Shown piece after piece: positions 34,468 to 34,990 of a DNA stretch of 34,990 nt. Positions within the stretch are counted from its first letter, which is position 1, and each line of letters opens with the position of its first letter. The DNA lies in NCBI GenBank assembly GCA_000934455.1, contig KN885363.1, positions 66,398 to 101,387 on the forward strand, read 5' to 3'. The notes under the pieces are model-generated. The model worked only from the letters and a program-made list of their open reading frames with translations, had not been told where the DNA came from and made no database searches. This DNA comes from Apostichopus parvimensis (Eukaryota > Echinodermata > Holothuroidea > Aspidochirotida > Stichopodidae). The position numbers and the translations under genes are program-made.

Positions 34468-34990
34468 CAGCCGCAGCTGATTATTCACTTTGTTACGGTA
34501 GAAGGGAGCACATCCCATGTTACCTTAAAAGATAAGGCAATCAGCTCCCAAAGGCAACTTCATTTAATTTGTAAAAAGTGGATGCACTTGTCCTTGTATT
34601 TTTGTTTCATTGGAGGGGGGGGGGGAGAACAGCTTCATCAAACGATTCCATGCATGTACTAATGTGTCATATAACTAGGCTGTCCATCCTACCCGCTCCC
34701 CCCCTCCCCCCTCCCGTTCCACCCGTTTCAATCACCTCCTTCCCATTTTCAAGATTTACACTATTGTAAAGTCTTGTAGGTTATTTATACAGGGTAGGTT
34801 TAACACACAAACACCTATTTCTGAGGCGGCCTCTTGCGAGGATTAACTGTATGTAAACATTTAGTGTTACTGTATAGAGAACTAATTGGAAAATGTTTTT
34901 TTGTGTTTTCTTCCTTGTTTGATTATAAAAAATTTGCCTTTCTCTCTTGTCATTGTCCTGAGACTACAAACCTCAAGAGGGTTTATCTAG
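34468..34990. other. No gene supported
   Basis: It contains an 11-G tract at 34615-34625 and a C-rich tract at about 34690-34740. I see no exon or named repeat. Confidence 0.45.

Overview
This window looks like nuclear DNA from a multicellular eukaryote, most likely a marine invertebrate. An echinoderm is my best guess, but only from the style of the repeats. The DNA is AT-rich with many microsatellites and homopolymer tracts. It carries a tRNA-derived SINE, non-autonomous DNA transposons, a dead pogo-type transposase, and short phase-compatible exons separated by kilobase introns. There is no bacterial-style gene packing, ribosomal RNA gene, CRISPR array or intact long open reading frame.

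The only convincing host gene lies on the minus strand in the right third. Three exons (33266-33078, 30887-30444 and 27208-26633, read right to left) have good splice sites, lengths divisible by three (189, 444 and 576 bases) and joins in phase 0. They encode 403 continuous residues. The first two exons resemble the N-terminal (REM/RasGEF-N) region of Ras-family exchange factors. The third starts with a stretch resembling the F2 lobe of a FERM domain. The gene runs off what I can resolve at both ends. A 72-base exon candidate at 12664-12593 may be a later part, and a coding-like region at 34467-34168 may be an earlier part, but neither link is proven.

The left two thirds are mostly repeats, whether intronic or intergenic. 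From the left: a 26-bp minisatellite in inverted orientations (1-50 and 935-1212); a TGTATTG-rich satellite (1371-1570); a 164-bp tandem repeat with a hairpin insertion (about 5270-5760); a SINE (6571-6819); a nested transposon complex (7128-11840) holding the pogo-like pseudogene and long CTTAAG-rich tandem repeats; a second SINE with a perfect 10-bp target duplication (16391-16632); a hAT-type MITE (23275-23664) with an opposite-strand relative at 27969-28306; and a 21-bp minisatellite (24129-24394) whose unexpanded relative sits at 2371-2450.

The most unusual items are the REM-plus-FERM-like exon set, the minisatellite with its apparent unexpanded relative, the nested transposon architecture, and a hairpin insertion that looks like a template-switch event. 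I found no clearly new functional system.
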